A DNA stretch of 64,000 bases from Agrobacterium tumefaciens str. B6 (GTDB lineage Bacteria; Pseudomonadota; Alphaproteobacteria; Rhizobiales; Rhizobiaceae). A model generated the notes under the pieces. That model worked only from the letters and a program-made list of their open reading frames with translations. It was not told the origin of the DNA and did not search any database. Shown here piece after piece: positions 61,038 to 64,000 of this stretch. Each line of letters starts with the position of its first letter. Position 1 is the stretch's first letter. The stretch spans positions 124,001-188,000 of the forward strand of contig NZ_LMVK01000023.1 of the NCBI RefSeq assembly GCF_001541315.1, read 5' to 3'. Made by a program: the position numbers and the translations under genes.

Positions 61038-63056
61038 ATGCATATCGACAAGATTTCGGACATGATTGCGCATTTCATCGGCCTGTTCGACACGGTGATC
61101 GAGGATGCGCGTCTGAGAACCAACTATAGCGAGGGCCCGGCACGTTCTGATCCGGACCGCCTGCCGGACGATGAAGCGGCAAAGCTGCTCGACAAGAACT
61201 ACGACGTGCCGCTGCAGGACTACGACCCCGGCGTCAAATACAGCGCCGGCTATTATGATTTTGACTATATCCGACCGCATTTCGCCCGCGCTGTCGAATA
61301 CGACATGCAGCAGCTTGCAAATGCCATTCCGGTCGATATTTCCGCCGCACATTTCCGCTTCCCGGGCCGCCTTTCCTTTGAGGAAGAATATGAACTGGTG
61401 GTTCACCCCGGCCCCGGCTCGGTCATCGCGCATGTAGCGCAGGTCAATATTCTTCAGGACGACGACTATCTGAACATGACTGATGGCCCCTATGTGTGGC
61501 GCGACACCAGCTTCGTGACAGAGCGTACCGTCGAGTTCTACAATGAAGCAGCTATCTTTACGCCTTTTTCCGTTTTCCAGCGCACCGATAGTTACGATGC
61601 GCTGCAGGCGCTCGCCAAATCCGCACACGACTATATCGACCATGCCCGTGAAAACGATGTCACCTCTCTTGGCACCGGTGCGGACCAGGATTTCGTTCTG
61701 GCCGGCAACGATATCGACGGTCTTTACGTCAATGGCTCGACAGCCAGCGAAAAGCCGATGCTTGATGACTACATGCCCGATCGCGGTATCGCCAAGCCGC
61801 CGGAAGAGCCGGAAAAGAGCGATGTTTCGCTGCATGAGGATAGCCCGGCCGGCAACAGCCTTGATGTCGCCGCAGGCGCCAACGTCGTCGCCAACATCGC
61901 TACTCTGGTCAATACAGGCGTCATGACTTCGGTGACCGCCGTCATGGGCGATTATCATCAGATCGACGCCATCACCCAGGCCTATATCTATAGCGACCGG
62001 GACGAGATCGACTCCGTGTTCACACACTCGGAAGATCAGGCGGCGACGGTTGCCTTCAACATCGCCAGCTTCGAGCGCACCATCTATCCCGGCGCGGAAA
62101 ACGCCGCAGCGGACAGCCAGGAAACGGGCGCCCCCCCAATATTCCCCACCGCCTGGCGTGTCAGCGTGCTGGAAGGCGACGTTTCCTTCGTGCACTGGAT
62201 CGAGCAATACCAGTTCGTCAGCGACAACGACACGATGACGATAACCACCTCGGGCGCTACCGTCAGTCTGCTGACGGGCGGCAACGCCGCGCTCAACATT
62301 GCGAATTTCCTCGGCATCGGCATGCAATACGACCTGATCATCGTCGGCGGCAATGTGCTGGACATGAACCTGATCAGCCAGATCGCCGTGCTTTACGACA
62401 ATGACTGGGCGCGCGCCAATCCCGATGCGCCTGATGGCGCCACCATCCAGTCCGGCAACAACCTTCTGTGGAACGATGCCGCCATTCACAATGTTGGCAG
62501 CAACGACCGTTTTGAAACCATGCCTGACTACATGACGCAGACGGTCAACGCGATCAACGCGCGCGACCCCAACATGCCGGATGCGCTGGCTCATGACGTC
62601 AATTTCGCCGGCTATGAGGGGTTGAACGTCCTCTATATCACCGGCAATCTTTATGATGTCAGCATCATCAAGCAGGTGAGCGTGCTGGGCGATTCCGACG
62701 ACGTGACGCAGGCAGCCGCCAAGGTTCTCGAAAACAACGATGACGCCACCGTCCACATCGATACCGGCAGCAACGCCGTCGTCAATCTGGCGCAGATCGT
62801 CGATTACGACAGCTTTGGCTCCACCACCTATGTCGCCGGCGGCGTTTATTCCGATGCCATCCTTATTCAGGGCGGCATCATCGAAAACGACACGTCGCAA
62901 CCCCAGCAGGGTCAGCTGGCAAACGAGGTCATCGCCTTTCTTCACGACGATCCCGCCACCATCGAAAACGAATCCGATGGCGTCATCAATGCCGGTCACG
63001 ACCTGTCATGGTCGAACGGACATTCGGCCGACGTCATGCAGGCGGTGACCGCGTAG
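61038..63056 (+). CDS. 672-aa repeat protein of the type I secretion operon
   Basis: A large acidic protein without signal peptide, Cys-free by eye, starting MHIDKISDMIAHFIGLFDTV after AGGGAGGG. The N-terminal third (about 1-250) is Tyr/Asp-rich and unlike known folds. From about 270 to the end there are diverged repeats of roughly 90-130 residues, each with a N-A-x-x-N-I/L-A type turn followed by a hydrophobic pattern ending VGGNVLDMNLISQIAVLYDN, ITGNLYDVSIIKQVSVLGD, VAGGVYSDAILIQGGII. This suggests a repetitive beta structure. Flanked by an acidic repeat protein and a type I ABC transporter, it is probably exported and surface-acting. I recognise no characterised family; annotation as a type I secretion substrate is by context. 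Confidence 0.72.
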   Translation: MHIDKISDMIAHFIGLFDTVIEDARLRTNYSEGPARSDPDRLPDDEAAKLLDKNYDVPLQDYDPGVKYSAGYYDFDYIRPHFARAVEYDMQQLANAIPVDISAAHFRFPGRLSFEEEYELVVHPGPGSVIAHVAQVNILQDDDYLNMTDGPYVWRDTSFVTERTVEFYNEAAIFTPFSVFQRTDSYDALQALAKSAHDYIDHARENDVTSLGTGADQDFVLAGNDIDGLYVNGSTASEKPMLDDYMPDRGIAKPPEEPEKSDVSLHEDSPAGNSLDVAAGANVVANIATLVNTGVMTSVTAVMGDYHQIDAITQAYIYSDRDEIDSVFTHSEDQAATVAFNIASFERTIYPGAENAAADSQETGAPPIFPTAWRVSVLEGDVSFVHWIEQYQFVSDNDTMTITTSGATVSLLTGGNAALNIANFLGIGMQYDLIIVGGNVLDMNLISQIAVLYDNDWARANPDAPDGATIQSGNNLLWNDAAIHNVGSNDRFETMPDYMTQTVNAINARDPNMPDALAHDVNFAGYEGLNVLYITGNLYDVSIIKQVSVLGDSDDVTQAAAKVLENNDDATVHIDTGSNAVVNLAQIVDYDSFGSTTYVAGGVYSDAILIQGGIIENDTSQPQQGQLANEVIAFLHDDPATIENESDGVINAGHDLSWSNGHSADVMQAVTA

Positions 63057-63063
63057 ATTTGGC

Positions 63064-63090
63064 TGACGGGGCGACAATCGCGTCCCGTCA
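63064..63090 (+). other. Intercistronic hairpin before the ABC transporter gene
   Basis: A 7-bp stem TGACGGG / CCCGTCA (inner GCG/CGC can extend it) lies 8 bases after the 672-aa gene, with no T-run. It resembles the hairpin after the preceding gene and probably tunes relative expression. Confidence 0.45.
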
Positions 63091-63137
63091 CGGCCGAACC
63101 GCAAACACCGTGAGATCACCGAGGGGACCGATAAAAA

Positions 63138-64000
63138 ATGGATCATATTTCAAGAAAAACCATTGCCGACGGACGCTCGCTGGATTTGCCGCTGGATCAG
63201 GAGGCGGAAGACAGCAAACTGACGGACGCCTGTATTTCAGCCATCAATGAAGCCGTCGAAAACCTGCGCCAATTATCCGGCGCGGAACAGGCCGCAAAAA
63301 CCATTTCATCACCAACGCAGATCATTCCCCCACAATCTCTTCCCCAACCTCATGCAAAAACAGAACAGGCGGAACAGCTGCGCGACGTTCCCCCGGAAAA
63401 GCCGGCGCCTCAGCAGGACCGGCAACCCGTCTCCCCGCCGGAACCACATGCCAAGATCGACAATACCGACCTGCCTTTCGTCAAGACCATCGATAACAAT
63501 GAGGGGCCGATCCGTGAAAACGAGCGCCGACCGGTAACGGGTGGTGGCGGCAAGGAACCGACGGACAATGGCGGTGGTGGCGGCGGCGGTGGTGGTGGCG
63601 GAAGCAAGAGCGGTTTCCATAAGCGCAGCGAGCCGATCAACTTCGCCGCAAGTCTCGCCAAGGGCATCGCCGCCGTGCGACGCAACATGGTGGTGGTGAT
63701 GCTGTTCACCGTCGCCATCAACGTCCTGCTGCTCGCCATCCCCCTTTATCTGTTCCAGATTTCCGACCGAGTATTGACCAGCCGCTCGATGGATACGCTT
63801 GTCATGCTGACTGTTGCCGTGCTCGGCGCGGTTCTGCTGCAGGCCTTCATGGACGCCATCCGCCGCTTCATCCTGATGCGAACCGCCGTCGAACTTGAGG
63901 TACAGCTTGGCGCGCCAATCCTTTCGGCCGCCGCCCGCGCCTCCCTGCATGGCAGCGGCAAGGACTACCAGACATTGCAGGACTTGCAGCAATTGCGTTC
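63138..64000 (+). CDS. Type I secretion ABC transporter (5' part), with long N-terminal extension
   Basis: The first 287 complete codons are visible; the gene continues past the window. The ATG at 63138 follows GAGGGGACC. Residues about 1-165 are hydrophilic and Pro/Gln/Glu-rich, and about 137-158 include a run of ten glycines. From about 172 the membrane domain of PrsD/HlyB-type exporters begins (VVVMLFTVAINVLLLAIPLY, LFQISDRVLTSRSMDTLVML, DAIRRFILMRTAVELEVQLG). Typical PrsD-like proteins start close to the first helix, so the extension is unusual. The ATPase domain is not in view. It likely exports the two proteins encoded upstream. Confidence 0.85.
   Translation, partial: MDHISRKTIADGRSLDLPLDQEAEDSKLTDACISAINEAVENLRQLSGAEQAAKTISSPTQIIPPQSLPQPHAKTEQAEQLRDVPPEKPAPQQDRQPVSPPEPHAKIDNTDLPFVKTIDNNEGPIRENERRPVTGGGGKEPTDNGGGGGGGGGGGSKSGFHKRSEPINFAASLAKGIAAVRRNMVVVMLFTVAINVLLLAIPLYLFQISDRVLTSRSMDTLVMLTVAVLGAVLLQAFMDAIRRFILMRTAVELEVQLGAPILSAAARASLHGSGKDYQTLQDLQQLR

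Noticed and set aside
60837-62999. 720-codon minus-strand frame opposite the 672-aa repeat protein
   Set aside because: Val/Gly/Asp-rich mirror of the repeat gene. The plus strand has the ribosome site, operon spacing and sensible amino-acid use.

Overview
The window looks like accessory-replicon DNA of an Agrobacterium-type alphaproteobacterium (Rhizobiaceae). The reasons are GC-rich codon use, rhizobial-style cellulose genes (celABC with celD/celE, bcsK and bcsN), a dctA/dctBD system with an upstream activator site and sigma-54 promoter, a complete sulfoquinovose monooxygenase (smo) gene set, a BA14K protein, and DUF2865 and DUF995 proteins. The species call is inference from gene content, not from a marker gene.

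Layout. 1-3.0 kb: the 3' end of an RND efflux pump converges on a frameshifted IalB-like gene, an autotransporter beta-barrel remnant and a truncated IS110 transposase. 3.2-20.7 kb: the smo catabolic system for the plant sulfosugar sulfoquinovose (SQ). smoABC (flavin reductase, 6-oxo-glucose reductase, SQ monooxygenase) diverge from the regulator smoD. The importer and glucosidase genes smoEFGHI follow only after about 7.7 kb of extra DNA. That DNA carries a LysR remnant, a membrane c-di-GMP phosphodiesterase, a small secreted-peptide/DUF2865 pair and an intact autotransporter. A near-identical 21-bp operator-like sequence sits both in the smoC/smoD gap and upstream of smoE, which suggests the separated halves are still co-regulated.

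20.7-30.3 kb: a solitary TadG-like von Willebrand protein; a TPP riboswitch followed by thiX-thiY-thiM-thiE-thiD (precursor uptake and thiamine salvage, with no thiZ ATPase here); a rhizobial inverted-repeat element; an Lrp regulator divergent from dadX-dadA (D/L-alanine catabolism); and a GntR/FCD regulator. 30.5-38.1 kb: a BA14K-family protein, dctD-dctB divergent from dctA (C4-dicarboxylate uptake), and an SDR-aminotransferase pair.

38.4-64 kb is largely surface and matrix biology. celD-celE (plus strand) converge on bcsN-celA-celB-celC-bcsK (minus strand), a type III-like cellulose operon. Next come an AGE-family mannose-6-phosphate isomerase and a convergent five-gene operon (UDP-xylose synthase, galE, a processive GT2 glycosyltransferase, a DUF995 protein and a Tat-type GH26 hydrolase) that looks like an uncharacterised exopolysaccharide system. 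A small secreted protein and a LuxR-type regulator with a degenerate receiver separate it from the last operon. That operon has a highly acidic Asp/Asn/Ser/Thr repeat protein, a 672-residue repeat protein, and the start of a type I secretion ABC transporter with a long glycine-rich N-terminal extension that runs off the window end. The polysaccharide operon and the type I secretion operon are the best candidates for undescribed systems.

A c-di-GMP theme links several parts: an EAL phosphodiesterase in the smo insertion, a PilZ domain in CelA, and several adhesive or matrix products. No tRNA, rRNA or CRISPR array was seen.
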